A stretch of DNA of 64,000 nt from Dorea longicatena (GCF_025150085.1 NZ_CP102280.1:1499001-1563000), one strand, 5' to 3'; positions 46,872 to 56,386 are shown, numbered from the stretch's first letter. Program-made: numbers and translations. The notes: generated by a model from the sequence alone, not told the origin.

Positions 46872-46906
46872 TGGCCATGAATTCCGGGATTTGTGGCCAT
46901 GAATTC
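46872..46906 (-). promoter_or_regulatory. LytTR-type direct repeat upstream of module B
   Basis: TGGCCATGAATTC at 46872 and again at 46894, identical over 13 bases and 22 bases apart. It matches the pair before module A in sequence, period and distance to the -10. Confidence 0.8.
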
Positions 46907-47006
46907 TTGAAAAAACGTCTGCTGATACAGAAAACTTACCATTGGCAAAGCTCCTTACAGATGTTTTGGCAGCCAAGCAACTCCTTACGAACACATGGCA
47001 ACACAA

Positions 47007-47050
47007 AAGAACTGCTATTTTAAGACTTTACTCCTAAAACAGCAGTTCTT
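47007..47050. terminator. Bidirectional terminator after Xaa-Pro peptidase gene
   Basis: AAGAACTGCTATTTTAG-type arm pairs with CTAAAACAGCAGTTCTT over about 17 bases with one G-U pair. TTTTTT follows on the + strand and TTCTTTTG on the - strand. Confidence 0.82.
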
Positions 47051-47124
47051 ATTTTTTCAATCATTTACTTCTAATATTTTCAACCAGCAGCTCGTACTTT
47101 TCTCATTTCCGATAGATATTCTAT

Positions 47125-49254
47125 CTATTCCGCTTTATTCAGTCCCATGTTCTCACTCGCTTTTGTCACAGGAACTTCCACCATCACAGAGTTGTCATCA
47201 ATCTCTACCGAATATGTCTTATGGATCAGGCAGTTCACCGGATCTTCTGTTGCAACAACTACTGCAAGTCTGTGTCCCGGCTCTACGGTATATCTTGTCG
47301 CATTGAGATATACGCTGTAATCATGATATTCGCCTTTTTTAAGTTCGATACTGTTCTGTGCTGTCTCCGGCGCATAACCTGCTTCCGGATTACACAGATC
47401 GGCAAATGCACGTGTGATCACGCGGTATTTTTTATGTACAGTATTGAATTCTGCCTCATCAAATGCCGGAAGATCTCCGCCATTAATGATTCCGCCTTCT
47501 TTCACCGTTGTTACCGGAACGATATTTCTTTCCGGATCTACGGTCTGGATACTGTCGAATTCTTCGTCACATACATCACAGAGAAGCACTGCAATCTCTA
47601 CATCATCCATTTTACCGGATACTTTGGAATTACCAAGCTGCATGGTCAATGTATCCACATCGTTTCTGTTTTCCGGATCGAAATCTGTTTCGATATTTCC
47701 GTCTTTTAATGCTGCCTTTAAGTTCAGGCATACCGTTCCCTGTACAGTCACTGCCTCTTCAAATGGATCTGTCACATAGCGCTGTGCCATATTCGTAGAC
47801 TTCTGTGCCATCACATCATCGAAGTTTTCTGCACTGACACCGGCTTTCTCCCAATCCGTGTCGATGACGGTCTTACTCTCCTCTTTAGATGCGAGCTTCA
47901 TGGTATGCTCTGTTTCCCATGCAGATTCTACTTCCCATTTTTTCTGGTCATAGTTTGTCTGCGCAAGTACTTCCGGCATCTTTTCGGCACCATTTTCTAC
48001 TCCGTACAGATAATGGGATATCCATTCATTTACGATATCATCATAGAATTTTCCATCGATCAGGATTCCGTAATTCTTATTCGCCATGGTCGGTGTGATA
48101 TGTGGACCCTGATGAAGGATCAGTTTCACTGTCTGTCCTGCCTGTTCGAATGCGGTATGCATCATTTCGAACTGTTTTGTAGATACATTTTCATCATTGA
48201 ATCCATGTACGATCAGCGCACTGCACTTGATCTGGTCTGCATGCAGACGGTAGTTTCCGGCTCCCCAAAATTCCGGATCATAGTCGAATCCGCATTTTAA
48301 CTGCTGAAGACTTAATTCATGATGGAATGCTGCAATATCATCCAACTGTTTCTCAGATAATGTCTCATCGTTATAACGGCTGGAACAGAAATATGCCAGG
48401 AAACTGTTCAGCATCTCTTTCGGCCAGTAGCGCTGTGCACCCTGCATATTCTGCTGTGTATACCAGTCTGCGATACCTGCAACCGGAACAATTGTTTTCA
48501 GGCCTTCTACGCCTGTGGTTGCAACTGCAAACGGCATGGTTCCGGCATAAGATCTTCCGGTCATGGCAACATTCCCATTCGCCCAGTCTGCCTTCGTCTC
48601 GATCTTTCCTTCACGGTCTGCGTAAGCCACTCTGTCGCCATGCAGCCATTCTACAACAGATTTGAATGCATCTCTTTCATACTCTGAACCGACATAGTTG
48701 AATCCATCTGAGCCAAGCGCTCCGAATCCGGCACTTACAACCACTGCAAAGCCGCGCACCAGATAATAATTGAAGTTATCCAGATTTTCATATACCATGC
48801 TGTTATTGTTCCCTTTATCCGGATAATACCAGTCTGCCGGATCTGCCTTTAATGCAAGATCCATGGCACTGATCATTCCTTCCGGGATACGTGCAGGCAC
48901 TTCTTTGTCAAGATCTGCAAAATCAATTTTGCGGTATTCTTTGCTTTCCACTTCTTTCATATGATCGTATCCGTCTGCCTGTACACCGGCACAATACGGA
49001 CGTGCCTCATATAACGTTGCCGCCTTATAATTGCCTTCTACGGCACTTCTTGGAACCTGAATGAATGCTTTAACGAGATCTCTCTTTCCGTCTCCATCCA
49101 TGTCATAGTCAGATTCCACATATACACAGTATCTTACGATACTTGATGTCGCAGGATCGTATTTTTCTCCTGTCTTTCCGTCTGTGAATTTGAAAACAGG
49201 CTGTGCAAGTCCATTTTCGAATACCGGTACTTTACTGTAATTCTTTTCTTCCAT
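47125..49254 (-). CDS. Xaa-Pro dipeptidyl-peptidase (CocE/PepX type)
   Basis: 709 residues; removes N-terminal X-Pro dipeptides from peptides. The serine nucleophile is in TGRSYAGTMPFA (GxSYxG), and the Asp and His of the triad fit HGFNDENVSTKQ and LILHQGPHITP. A C-terminal jelly-roll domain (from about residue 500) ends the family fold. No signal peptide, so cytosolic. It is monocistronic; RBS AGAGAGG precedes ATG 49254. Confidence 0.9.
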   Translation of the reverse strand: MEEKNYSKVPVFENGLAQPVFKFTDGKTGEKYDPATSSIVRYCVYVESDYDMDGDGKRDLVKAFIQVPRSAVEGNYKAATLYEARPYCAGVQADGYDHMKEVESKEYRKIDFADLDKEVPARIPEGMISAMDLALKADPADWYYPDKGNNNSMVYENLDNFNYYLVRGFAVVVSAGFGALGSDGFNYVGSEYERDAFKSVVEWLHGDRVAYADREGKIETKADWANGNVAMTGRSYAGTMPFAVATTGVEGLKTIVPVAGIADWYTQQNMQGAQRYWPKEMLNSFLAYFCSSRYNDETLSEKQLDDIAAFHHELSLQQLKCGFDYDPEFWGAGNYRLHADQIKCSALIVHGFNDENVSTKQFEMMHTAFEQAGQTVKLILHQGPHITPTMANKNYGILIDGKFYDDIVNEWISHYLYGVENGAEKMPEVLAQTNYDQKKWEVESAWETEHTMKLASKEESKTVIDTDWEKAGVSAENFDDVMAQKSTNMAQRYVTDPFEEAVTVQGTVCLNLKAALKDGNIETDFDPENRNDVDTLTMQLGNSKVSGKMDDVEIAVLLCDVCDEEFDSIQTVDPERNIVPVTTVKEGGIINGGDLPAFDEAEFNTVHKKYRVITRAFADLCNPEAGYAPETAQNSIELKKGEYHDYSVYLNATRYTVEPGHRLAVVVATEDPVNCLIHKTYSVEIDDNSVMVEVPVTKASENMGLNKAE

Positions 49255-49364
49255 TGTAAAAACCTCTCTGATTCAATATTTTACCTAAGGAATATTGTAC
49301 CACGCATTTCGGAACCGGGCAAATTTTCTTTCTGAAAATATCTGGAAATGACTGATACAGAAAA

Positions 49365-49400
49365 ATGCGTAAAAACAGTTCTTTATCTGTTTTTACGCAT
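49365..49400 (-). terminator. Terminator of the ATPase gene
   Basis: Perfect 14-base arms ATGCGTAAAAACAG and CTGTTTTTACGCAT with an 8-base loop. On the - strand TTTTTC follows. It directly adjoins the stop codon of the gene at 49401. Confidence 0.88.
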
Positions 49401-50894
49401 CTATAATATATCCAAAATCGTATCATACACTGACGGATTGTCTTTGATCACAATCGCCAGTTTTTCTTTTGCCTGATTCAGCTGATGAAAAAGAAGTCTC
49501 ACATTTGATTTTCTGCCTTCACTCGTTGTTATACGGGTTATTTCATAAGAAGCTTCACTAATCTTTCCCGCACGGAGATAACCGTCCTTATCATAATAAT
49601 ACTGTTCATCCAGTACGGCTACCAGGCGGTTCACATCCCGCATTGCCGAATTCTGATAGCGATATCCCCGTCTCGCATAGCCTTGCATCAAACATACTGC
49701 TTCTGTATCATCATTCGCATACACCACTTCAATATTAGGATAGCCCTTCTGCCCTTTTCTCCGCGACAGATCCAGCATGTTCTGAATAAAGGAAGAAAGT
49801 TCTGCATTTGTACGGATACGGTTCGTCATATGAAAGCTCTGCACATCCGGCAGGCTCGCAAGTCTTTGCGATATTTCACGATCCAGTTCTTTAGGCGAGA
49901 TCATGTCTTCCGTATCACTGGAGAAGATTATCGGAATCTGCTTTTTACATTCTTCTAATATCTTTAATTGCTCCACAGAAAGCAGATGTGCCTCATCCAC
50001 CAGAATAGCACTGTATGGCTTTAAGAATGTGTCAAACGCTTCTTCCGCACACACATTTTCTGTCATCGTCTGCTTTGCTGCCTGAAGTGATAACTGACGA
50101 TCCGACAGAAAATCAATCCGGCGCAGACGTTTATGTAAAATTCTCCAGTCCTCTCCTGATTCTCCGCAATGAATCATGCAGACTCTCTGACGTACCGACA
50201 ACTTCATCGCAAGATCATACAGAAGCAATGTCTTTCCCGTCCCCGGAAGTCCGCTGAACCAGTAATAGTCGGAATATTTTGCTCGGATTCCTTTCAGGAT
50301 CTGTCGTTCGATATCTCTTTGCTGTGCCGTCAGAAAATATTCTTTCTGTAAAAAGCGTTCCGGCTCTCTGAGCGGTGAGATCAGATAGAGTTCTGCGCGG
50401 AACAGTTCTTCGATATTCCCGTCATAATCCGGACTTTCTCTTTTCAAAGCTCTGCATAATTCGTCCCAGTCTGCCTCTGCGATATGATCATGATTCGTCA
50501 GTCTTACCAGACGGTTCTGGCTGCTGATATAAGTATACGAATGAATCGTTCTTCCAAGCACCGACAGATAATATCGATTCTGCAGAAGCTGTCTGCAGAT
50601 AGCCTCATCTGATACCACACCACTTTTTAACTCAATATTTACAATCTGGTCTTCTTTGATCTGAAGAAGATCAAATTCTTTTCCCAGTCTCGGAATCTGA
50701 AACGAATAAAAGAAACGAAGTGCATATACATCCTCCATACAGGTTTCCAATTCGGCTGTCAGTGCTTTCATACTTTCCAGTTCCCATTCCCGCATTTTCA
50801 GAAAATAGTCTCTTCCGGATAACTGACGTTCCAGTTTTTGCAGCTGTTCGATATTCTGATTTCTTGTGATCGTATAAATGGATATGGATTTCAT
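49401..50894 (-). CDS. DUF2075-like AAA ATPase with nuclease-like N-terminus
   Basis: 497 residues. Residues 60-95 (IPRLGKEFDLLQIKEDQIVNIELKSG) show a PD-(D/E)XK-like pattern: E73-F-D75, 12 residues, E88-L-K90. The second part is a P-loop ATPase: Walker A SGLPGTGKT (214-222), Walker B AILVDEAHLL, sensor IIFSSDTED and a superfamily-1-like tail. This fits DUF2075/Schlafen-like ATPases fused to a nuclease. It overlaps the AlkD-like gene by 4 bases (ATGA), implying a common task. DNA repair or defence is possible; function is unknown. Confidence 0.75.
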   Translation of the reverse strand: MKSISIYTITRNQNIEQLQKLERQLSGRDYFLKMREWELESMKALTAELETCMEDVYALRFFYSFQIPRLGKEFDLLQIKEDQIVNIELKSGVVSDEAICRQLLQNRYYLSVLGRTIHSYTYISSQNRLVRLTNHDHIAEADWDELCRALKRESPDYDGNIEELFRAELYLISPLREPERFLQKEYFLTAQQRDIERQILKGIRAKYSDYYWFSGLPGTGKTLLLYDLAMKLSVRQRVCMIHCGESGEDWRILHKRLRRIDFLSDRQLSLQAAKQTMTENVCAEEAFDTFLKPYSAILVDEAHLLSVEQLKILEECKKQIPIIFSSDTEDMISPKELDREISQRLASLPDVQSFHMTNRIRTNAELSSFIQNMLDLSRRKGQKGYPNIEVVYANDDTEAVCLMQGYARRGYRYQNSAMRDVNRLVAVLDEQYYYDKDGYLRAGKISEASYEITRITTSEGRKSNVRLLFHQLNQAKEKLAIVIKDNPSVYDTILDIL

Positions 50895-51592
50895 TTTTTA
50901 ATCTTTAACCCTCTTAGATATTCTTTCTGCTCTGGCGTGATCCGGTAACTTTCGATAGCTTTCTGGATCGTCTTATTATGCGTCCAGACATCTAATTTTT
51001 GCTTTTCGATAAACGGGAGAATCTTATCATACTGCTTTGCAAGCGCCGTCGCAAAATACCATGCACACATCATATTTACATAATATTCTTCCGAACGGAT
51101 CTGTGCCACTTTCTCCGGGTACTCCATCTGAAATGCATCTTCCAGATAATAGCGCATCAGCATACTGATACCGAACCGGATGGTATATGCATGGTCGGAT
51201 TCCATCCATCGGTATACTTCATCTATAAATGTATCCAGATGTTTCTTCACTACCTTGACCGCAAGCATATCGCAGGTCGCCCAGTTATCAATATACGGAA
51301 GAAAACGTTCCAGTTCTTCCAGACATATGTCATAGTCTTTAATCTGTTCGATCAAAAGTCCGTGCAAATTATTTTCTTCGTAGTACTGATGTGGCAGTAT
51401 CTGCAGATATTCTTTTGCTTCATCCGTTTTTCCATACTTCTTCGCAAATACACGAAGTGCCGGCGTCCGAACACCGATGATCTTTTCTTTGTTGACTGTC
51501 GGCATTAGTTTTGCATGGAAGTCGCGGTATTTTAAGTCTTGCAACTCAAAAAGACGGGTTTGTACGTTGGTTATGATTGTTGTTTTATTCAT
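50891..51592 (-). CDS. AlkD-like DNA alkylation repair protein
   Basis: 233 residues of HEAT-like repeats: YRDFHAKLMPTVNKEKIIGVRTPALRVFAKKYGK, LERFLPYIDNWATCDMLAVKVVKKH and MCAWYFATALAKQYDKILPFIE. AlkD glycosylases remove bulky alkylated bases; many paralogues are non-enzymatic. The D-x-x-A-x-C-D-M-L region with Trp is conserved. Start ATG 51592 behind AAGGATG. It is coupled to the downstream ATPase. Confidence 0.87.
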   Translation of the reverse strand: MNKTTIITNVQTRLFELQDLKYRDFHAKLMPTVNKEKIIGVRTPALRVFAKKYGKTDEAKEYLQILPHQYYEENNLHGLLIEQIKDYDICLEELERFLPYIDNWATCDMLAVKVVKKHLDTFIDEVYRWMESDHAYTIRFGISMLMRYYLEDAFQMEYPEKVAQIRSEEYYVNMMCAWYFATALAKQYDKILPFIEKQKLDVWTHNKTIQKAIESYRITPEQKEYLRGLKIKK

Positions 51593-51689
51593 ATTTTCAT
51601 CCTTGATTCTTATATTTCCCATGTCAGGCATATGATCTTTTTATTTATTATATCGCTGTTGCGATACAATTTCTATTGTTTTAAACGCA

Positions 51690-52229
51690 TTAAACAGCAC
51701 TTCTCCTCTTTTTTCTTGCCAAAAAAACTCTCACACAAACCCCCACAATCAATCCAACAACAATTGTCGCCCAAAGCGACATCTGTTCCGACATCGGCAA
51801 TGTTCCCCATTCATCTTTGCGCAAAAAGAACCATAACATATAACACAGGAAATAAATCACTGAAAACACCCCTTCGATCCAGGGATTCGAATATCTCAGC
51901 TTCCTTTCCGGGATTTTCTTATCCAGATAATATGCAGCAAAGAACAGTGCACCCCATACAGCCCAGCATATAATATTCACACACATAGGTCCGTGTGAAA
52001 AAAGAGGAACCTGCAATACCGCAACCGCTGCAATTCCTAATATATATATGATCATCTGAATTTTATACAATAACGGCTCATCCAGCGATGCAATCCAGGC
52101 TTTTTCTGTCTCTTCCTGATAGTGTTCCGGTTCAATCCTTTTTCCAAGCATGAATTCACTGACACTGATATCCAGTATCTGACACAGTGGCTCGATCAGA
52201 CTGATGTCCGGGAATGATTTTCCGGTATC
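51690..52229 (-). pseudogene. C-terminal part of a split XRE-family membrane regulator
   Basis: The frame begins at the element junction (52228) with TGKSFPDISLIEPLCQILDISVSEF, the end of an XRE helix-turn-helix, and continues as MLGKRIEPEHYQEE and four hydrophobic segments. A Met at 52151 could start a 153-residue membrane protein, but it has no ribosome site. The N-terminal half is found at 60421-60537, beyond the mobile element, on the same strand. Confidence 0.85.
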
Positions 52230-52244
52230 ACATAGTTAAAGATA
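52229..52244 (+). repeat. Left terminal inverted repeat
   Basis: CACATAGTTAAAGATA. It matches the right repeat, CACTTAGATAAAGATA on the opposite strand, at 14 of 16 positions. Confidence 0.78.
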
Positions 52245-52254
52245 TTGGTGTCAT

Positions 52255-53877
52255 TTAATCAATTTTGCCGATAAAGCGGTAGAAGATTTCTACCTCCTGT
52301 TCCCGGCTTCCGTCCTCACCTTTGACCGCTTCATGGACAACGATTTTTTCAATCAGCGTATTCAAAAGTTCGGCGGTCAGTTCTGTTGGATTGACGCACT
52401 CTTTCATCAAGGCAATCCATTTTTCTGCGTCTGCGGCGTTCTGGCTTTCAGTGGCGATAGCGGATTGAAGCTGTTCAATCTTTGTGTCCAGTTCAGCCTG
52501 TTCGCTCTGGTACTTCCCGGACAGCATAGAGAAGTTGTATTCTGTGATACGCCCCGCCGCCCAGTCCTCATACATCCGGGCAAACAGGGTATCGACTTCG
52601 GCTTTCCGCTTCTCCGCTTTGTTCAACTCTGCGGCTTGCTTCTTTCTTGCGGCGGCCTGTCCCTTGTCATTGGCATTTAACAGCCGCTTCAAAAGCCGTT
52701 CTTCATCATGCTGTACCAGCCTCGACCAGTATTGCAGACGGGAGAGGACATAGGCGTAAAGCACATCATAGCGGATATAATGCATGGAGCATTGGCGTGT
52801 GCCCTGTCCGTACTTGCTACAATGATAATGGCCGTAAGGCTTGCTGTTCTGCCTGTTCTCCCCATAGGACAGCGACCAGCCGCAATCCGCACATTTTACC
52901 AATCCGGAAAAAATCTGCGTCGTACCATCCTTGCACTTCCTGCGGCGGTTTGCTATCTGCTCCTGTACCTGCCGGAAAACCTGTTCGCTGATAATCGGCT
53001 CCTGCGTGTCCTCCACCCGCACCCATTCACTTTGGGGCTTGCGTATCCTCCGCTTGTTCTTAAAAGAAATGTTTGTTTCCCGGTAGTGGATGGTATGACC
53101 GATATAGGTTTCGTCTTTCATAATGCTCTTGACCTGCGCTATCGTCCATGCGTAGCTTTTTTCCTCCGGCGCACCCGCATAGATGTTTGCGAAAGTCCCG
53201 TCACGCTGGAAGTTGATAAATCCCGGCGTAGGAACCTTTTCCTCAATCAGTATTCTTGTGATACTGGCCGCCCCTCTGCCATGAAAGGCAAGGTCAAAAA
53301 TCTTCTCCACTATCCAGCGGGTTTCCTCGTCGATTATCAGCTTGTTTTTGATTTCCGGGTGTTTCCTGTACCCGATGGGAGCATAGGCGCCGATACGCTG
53401 TCCTGTGGCAAACTTTGCTTTGAAAGCGGCCTTTACCTTGCGGCTTGTATCTTTCGCAAACCATTCATTGAACAGGTTTTTGAACGGGACAAAATCGGAA
53501 AGCCCTTTCTCTGTGTCCTCATTCTCCGCAACGGCGATGTAGCGCACCCGTTTTTCCGGGAACAGAAATTCCAGATAGTAGTCCATCATCACATGTTCCC
53601 GCCCGAAACGGGAAAGGTCTTTCGTGACAATGCAGTTTACTTTTCCGGCTTCCACATCGTCCATCATGCGCTGAAAATCCGGGCGTTCAAAGTTCGTCCC
53701 CGACCAGCCATCGTCCACATATTCACCGACTACATGAAGCCCCTGTTCCTTTGCGTACTGTTGCAGGATTGTCCGCTGTGTTTCAATGCTTACGCTGTCA
53801 CCATAGTTTTCATCGTCCCGGCTCAATCTCATATAAAGCGCCGTGTTGTAAATCGTAGTATTGTAAGGTTGTTTCAC
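52255..53877 (-). CDS. tnpX: Large serine recombinase (TnpX-like)
   Basis: 540 residues from GTG 53877, 9 bases after AAGGAGG. The resolvase domain has the catalytic Ser in LYMRLSRDDENYGDSVSIETQR and conserved VDDGWSGTNFERPDFQRMM and VTKDLSRFGR. A recombinase domain, a zinc ribbon (CADCGWSLSYG with later Cys pairs) and a coiled coil follow. It should excise and insert the element through a circular form, leaving GA dinucleotides. It is shorter than Tn4451 TnpX (707 residues). It lies at the left end reading outward. Confidence 0.9.
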   Translation of the reverse strand: MKQPYNTTIYNTALYMRLSRDDENYGDSVSIETQRTILQQYAKEQGLHVVGEYVDDGWSGTNFERPDFQRMMDDVEAGKVNCIVTKDLSRFGREHVMMDYYLEFLFPEKRVRYIAVAENEDTEKGLSDFVPFKNLFNEWFAKDTSRKVKAAFKAKFATGQRIGAYAPIGYRKHPEIKNKLIIDEETRWIVEKIFDLAFHGRGAASITRILIEEKVPTPGFINFQRDGTFANIYAGAPEEKSYAWTIAQVKSIMKDETYIGHTIHYRETNISFKNKRRIRKPQSEWVRVEDTQEPIISEQVFRQVQEQIANRRRKCKDGTTQIFSGLVKCADCGWSLSYGENRQNSKPYGHYHCSKYGQGTRQCSMHYIRYDVLYAYVLSRLQYWSRLVQHDEERLLKRLLNANDKGQAAARKKQAAELNKAEKRKAEVDTLFARMYEDWAAGRITEYNFSMLSGKYQSEQAELDTKIEQLQSAIATESQNAADAEKWIALMKECVNPTELTAELLNTLIEKIVVHEAVKGEDGSREQEVEIFYRFIGKID

Positions 53878-53976
53878 CGTAAAAATCCTCCTTCTAAAGA
53901 AACAACCCACGCTTACAATACTTTTGCTCTATGGCAATTATATCATAAGCGTGGGCGTGTTATCAATGATGGGCTA

Positions 53977-54171
53977 TCAGGTTGAAGCGGCTTTTTCTGC
54001 GGTATGCCGCACCACATCTACAATCAGATCACCGAGGGGCTTCCCGCCTGCGGCGAAGTGTTCGGAGATTTTTATACGGTTGTTCCCACATACAAAATAC
54101 TGCGTGCCGTTCTCTGCTTGTATGACCTGCCCTGTCCGGGGTGTAAAAATATCGCTTTCGCTTTTTGCCAT
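53977..54171 (-). CDS. TnpW-like element-encoded protein
   Basis: 64 residues from ATG 54171 behind GGAGG. The pattern TPRTGQVIQAENGTQYFVCGNNRIKISEHFAAGGKPLGDLIVDVVRH matches the small TnpW-type proteins encoded next to TnpX-like recombinases. Function is unknown. It lies between relaxase and recombinase and reads in the same direction. Confidence 0.78.
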   Translation of the reverse strand: MAKSESDIFTPRTGQVIQAENGTQYFVCGNNRIKISEHFAAGGKPLGDLIVDVVRHTAEKAAST

Positions 54172-54243
54172 CCAGTGTCCTCCATATTCAGTTTTCAAGG
54201 TACAATGCCGCACAAAGGCGGCGAAAATTTCTGCTTATATCTA

Positions 54244-55188
54244 TCACCTTTCCTTTACCGTGTGCCGCTGCTGACGTTTCAGTTCCGCCAGTATATCCGG
54301 CGGGATACGGTCAACCAGCCGCTGTAAATTGTCCAGTTCGCTTTTCAGCTTTGCCCGTTCCATCGTATCTTTCATCTTTCCTTTTTCGCTGGCCTTTGCC
54401 CTTGCTTCCAACTTCTCATTCTCCGCCAACAGGTCATTGATTGTGACCTTGTACTTTTTCAACTGCCCGGAGAAGTTCTCCATCTGCGGGAACCACTTTT
54501 TCAGCATGGAGAGGGCTTCCTCTTTTTTCTTTCCGGCGTTCAGCGGGTTAATGCCGTCAAGGGCGGCTTCAATGGCTCTGGCCTGTTTGGAGAGGGAAAC
54601 CGCCTGTTTGAAAAGCCGGGTGGGGATATGCTTCCGGCCTGTCTTGCTGGCGCTTTCCCCACGCTCCAAGTCAGGATATTTCTCCACCATATAGGCGTGA
54701 AAATCGTCCTGCCACTTCGTCAGGTTTGCCCGGTTGCCGATAATCTCCTTTGCACACAGGCGGTTGTCCTTTGTCAGCGGAACAAAGGTCAAATGCAGGT
54801 GGGGCGTTTTCTCGTCCATGTGTACCACCGCCGACACGATATTTTCCCGTCCTACCCGGCCAATGAGGAAAGCCGCCGCCCTCTGGAAAAACGCCTGTAT
54901 CTCCTTTGGGGATTTCCCCTTGAAAAACTCCGGGCTGGCAGTTACCAGTGTATCGACAAACCGTGTGCTGTCTTTCCTTGTCCGGCATCCGGCCTGCTCG
55001 ATACGGCTCTGAATGAAGTGGTAATAGCGTCCCTCCGGCTTGACGATATGGAAGTTGTATTTACTCCGGCTTGTGTCAATGTCGGGGTTGCTGGCGTATT
55101 GTTCTTTCTGTCTTTCGTGATGGGCTTCCAGCGGCCTTGCCGGGTTGCCCTTGTGCTTCTCAAACCGCAAAATTGCGTGTTGTGCCAT
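54244..55188 (-). CDS. MobV-family relaxase
   Basis: 314 residues. The relaxase domain shows the HxDExxPHxHxxxxP metal motif (HMDEKTPHLHLTFVPLT) and an N-terminal ILRFEKHK start typical of Pre/MobV proteins. The C-terminus is a coiled coil (ENEKLEARAKASEKGK). It would nick a MobV-type oriT and lead transfer with help from a co-resident conjugative element, since no type IV secretion genes are present. A matching oriT is found at 60212-60248. RBS AAAGGAG precedes ATG 55188. Confidence 0.9.
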   Translation of the reverse strand: MAQHAILRFEKHKGNPARPLEAHHERQKEQYASNPDIDTSRSKYNFHIVKPEGRYYHFIQSRIEQAGCRTRKDSTRFVDTLVTASPEFFKGKSPKEIQAFFQRAAAFLIGRVGRENIVSAVVHMDEKTPHLHLTFVPLTKDNRLCAKEIIGNRANLTKWQDDFHAYMVEKYPDLERGESASKTGRKHIPTRLFKQAVSLSKQARAIEAALDGINPLNAGKKKEEALSMLKKWFPQMENFSGQLKKYKVTINDLLAENEKLEARAKASEKGKMKDTMERAKLKSELDNLQRLVDRIPPDILAELKRQQRHTVKER

Positions 55189-55371
55189 TCTGCTCCTTTC
55201 CCCATTCCTTTCCTATCCGGGGTTTTCCACAGGGAAAATCCCGCCGGAATTATCTCTGATACGATAGGAATGGAATGGATATAAATAAATCATTTTAATC
55301 TTTGTATTTCTATATACCGTCCGGTTTTCGTACTTCTCAAGATTGATTTCCGTACTTCAAGGGTACGGTTT

Positions 55372-55767
55372 TCAGTCCTCCGGCGTACCAGAACGGGATT
55401 TCTTGAAGTCGGTGTTTGGAACCGCTTCATAGGATTTTGGGAAAATGCGGTTGGGTTTTCCACAGCCCTGCTTCTGGATCTCCACCAGTCCGGCGTATTG
55501 CAGTTCCCGCAGGGTGTTCACCGCTTTCTGCCGCCCACAGTGGAGCAGGTCAACCACTTCGCAGATAGGGTAATACAGGAAAATCCGTCCGCAGTCATCC
55601 GCCCACCCATTCTTGCGGGACAACTCTGTCCGGCGCAGGATAAAGGCGTACAGAACCTTTGCCTCGTTGGACAGGGGCCTGAATGTGGGGGCTTCAAAGA
55701 GGAAATTCGGGAGCCGGGTGAAGCTGAACGCCTTTTCCGGCTGATGGATATAGATGGTATTTGTCAT
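55372..55767 (-). CDS. RepA N-terminal-domain replication initiator-like protein
   Basis: 131 residues: IYIHQPEKAFSFTRLPNFLFEAPTFRPLSNEAKVLYAFILRRTELSRKNGW and GRIFLYYPICEVVDLLHCGRQKAVNTLRELQYAGLVEI match the winged helix start of RepA_N initiators. Full plasmid initiators are more than twice as long, so this is either a shortened initiator or a regulator. Such short forms are frequent in Clostridial mobilizable elements. Confidence 0.82.
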   Translation of the reverse strand: MTNTIYIHQPEKAFSFTRLPNFLFEAPTFRPLSNEAKVLYAFILRRTELSRKNGWADDCGRIFLYYPICEVVDLLHCGRQKAVNTLRELQYAGLVEIQKQGCGKPNRIFPKSYEAVPNTDFKKSRSGTPED

Positions 55768-55878
55768 AGTGCGTTTTGTGGACGGTTAGAAGCCCGTTTT
55801 CCGGGGCGGGCGATACTTTATACCACCTGCCCCGGTTTGGGGCTTGCGGAGCCTGATAAATCAAGGCTTTTTCCGCTC

Positions 55879-56292
55879 CTAACTGTCCACAGCAGACCTC
55901 CTTTTCCGTTCACTTTCTGTTTTCTGCCGCCTGTGAACTCTGGCGGCACAGCCGGGGCAGTATTTTGCCCGGTTGGATTTTGGGACGAACACGCCGCCGC
56001 AGACCTCACAGCGTTTCAAGTCCTTATCCCGGAAAATCCCCGCTTCCAGCGTCCCGTCCAGCGGCAAGACCGCCCAGCGGAACCACTTACAGCAGACCGA
56101 GAAAGAAACCGTCTGCGGGCAGGTGCAGGTGTCCCCATCATCAAGGGCAATGCAGTTGCCGTCCTCACAACAACAGCACTCCCGGCGTATCAGGCTGGCC
56201 GCCTGTTTCCTCTGCGCCGGTGTCATGCGGTAAAGAGAACCGTCCGGCCTGCGTTCCAGTGGCGGCAAGTCTTTATAGGGGTTATCTCTCAT
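55879..56292 (-). CDS. Cysteine-rich VLP-domain protein
   Basis: 137 residues from ATG 56292 behind GGAGGG. It has many cysteines: ECCCCEDGNC, DTCTCPQ, SVCCKWF, then a C-terminal zinc-finger-like CEVCGGVFVPKSNRAKYCPGCAARVHRRQKTESERKRR. It matches the Cys-rich VLP family common on Clostridial conjugative and mobilizable elements. Nucleic-acid binding is likely; the exact role is unknown. Confidence 0.82.
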   Translation of the reverse strand: MRDNPYKDLPPLERRPDGSLYRMTPAQRKQAASLIRRECCCCEDGNCIALDDGDTCTCPQTVSFSVCCKWFRWAVLPLDGTLEAGIFRDKDLKRCEVCGGVFVPKSNRAKYCPGCAARVHRRQKTESERKRRSAVDS

Positions 56293-56386
56293 GCGTTCCC
56301 TCCATTTTGCTTTCCGTTGCCGTTCCTCCGAAAAGGTTTCCTGCCCCATTCCTGCGGCGTGTTCCGGCGTTGGCACGCTCCCCGCA

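Larger units (their letters stand above)
46798..47124. other. Intergenic region upstream of the LytTR regulator
   Basis: No gene seen. It holds the promoter and LytTR repeats (46838-46903), about 100 bases with direct repeats of CTCCTTACRRAYAC type (46950-46995), and a bidirectional terminator (47007-47050). Confidence 0.6.

Noticed and set aside
52708-53985. Long open frame of 425 codons opposite the serine recombinase
   Set aside because: Antisense shadow of a GC-rich coding region; the recombinase frame has all family motifs and a proper ribosome site.
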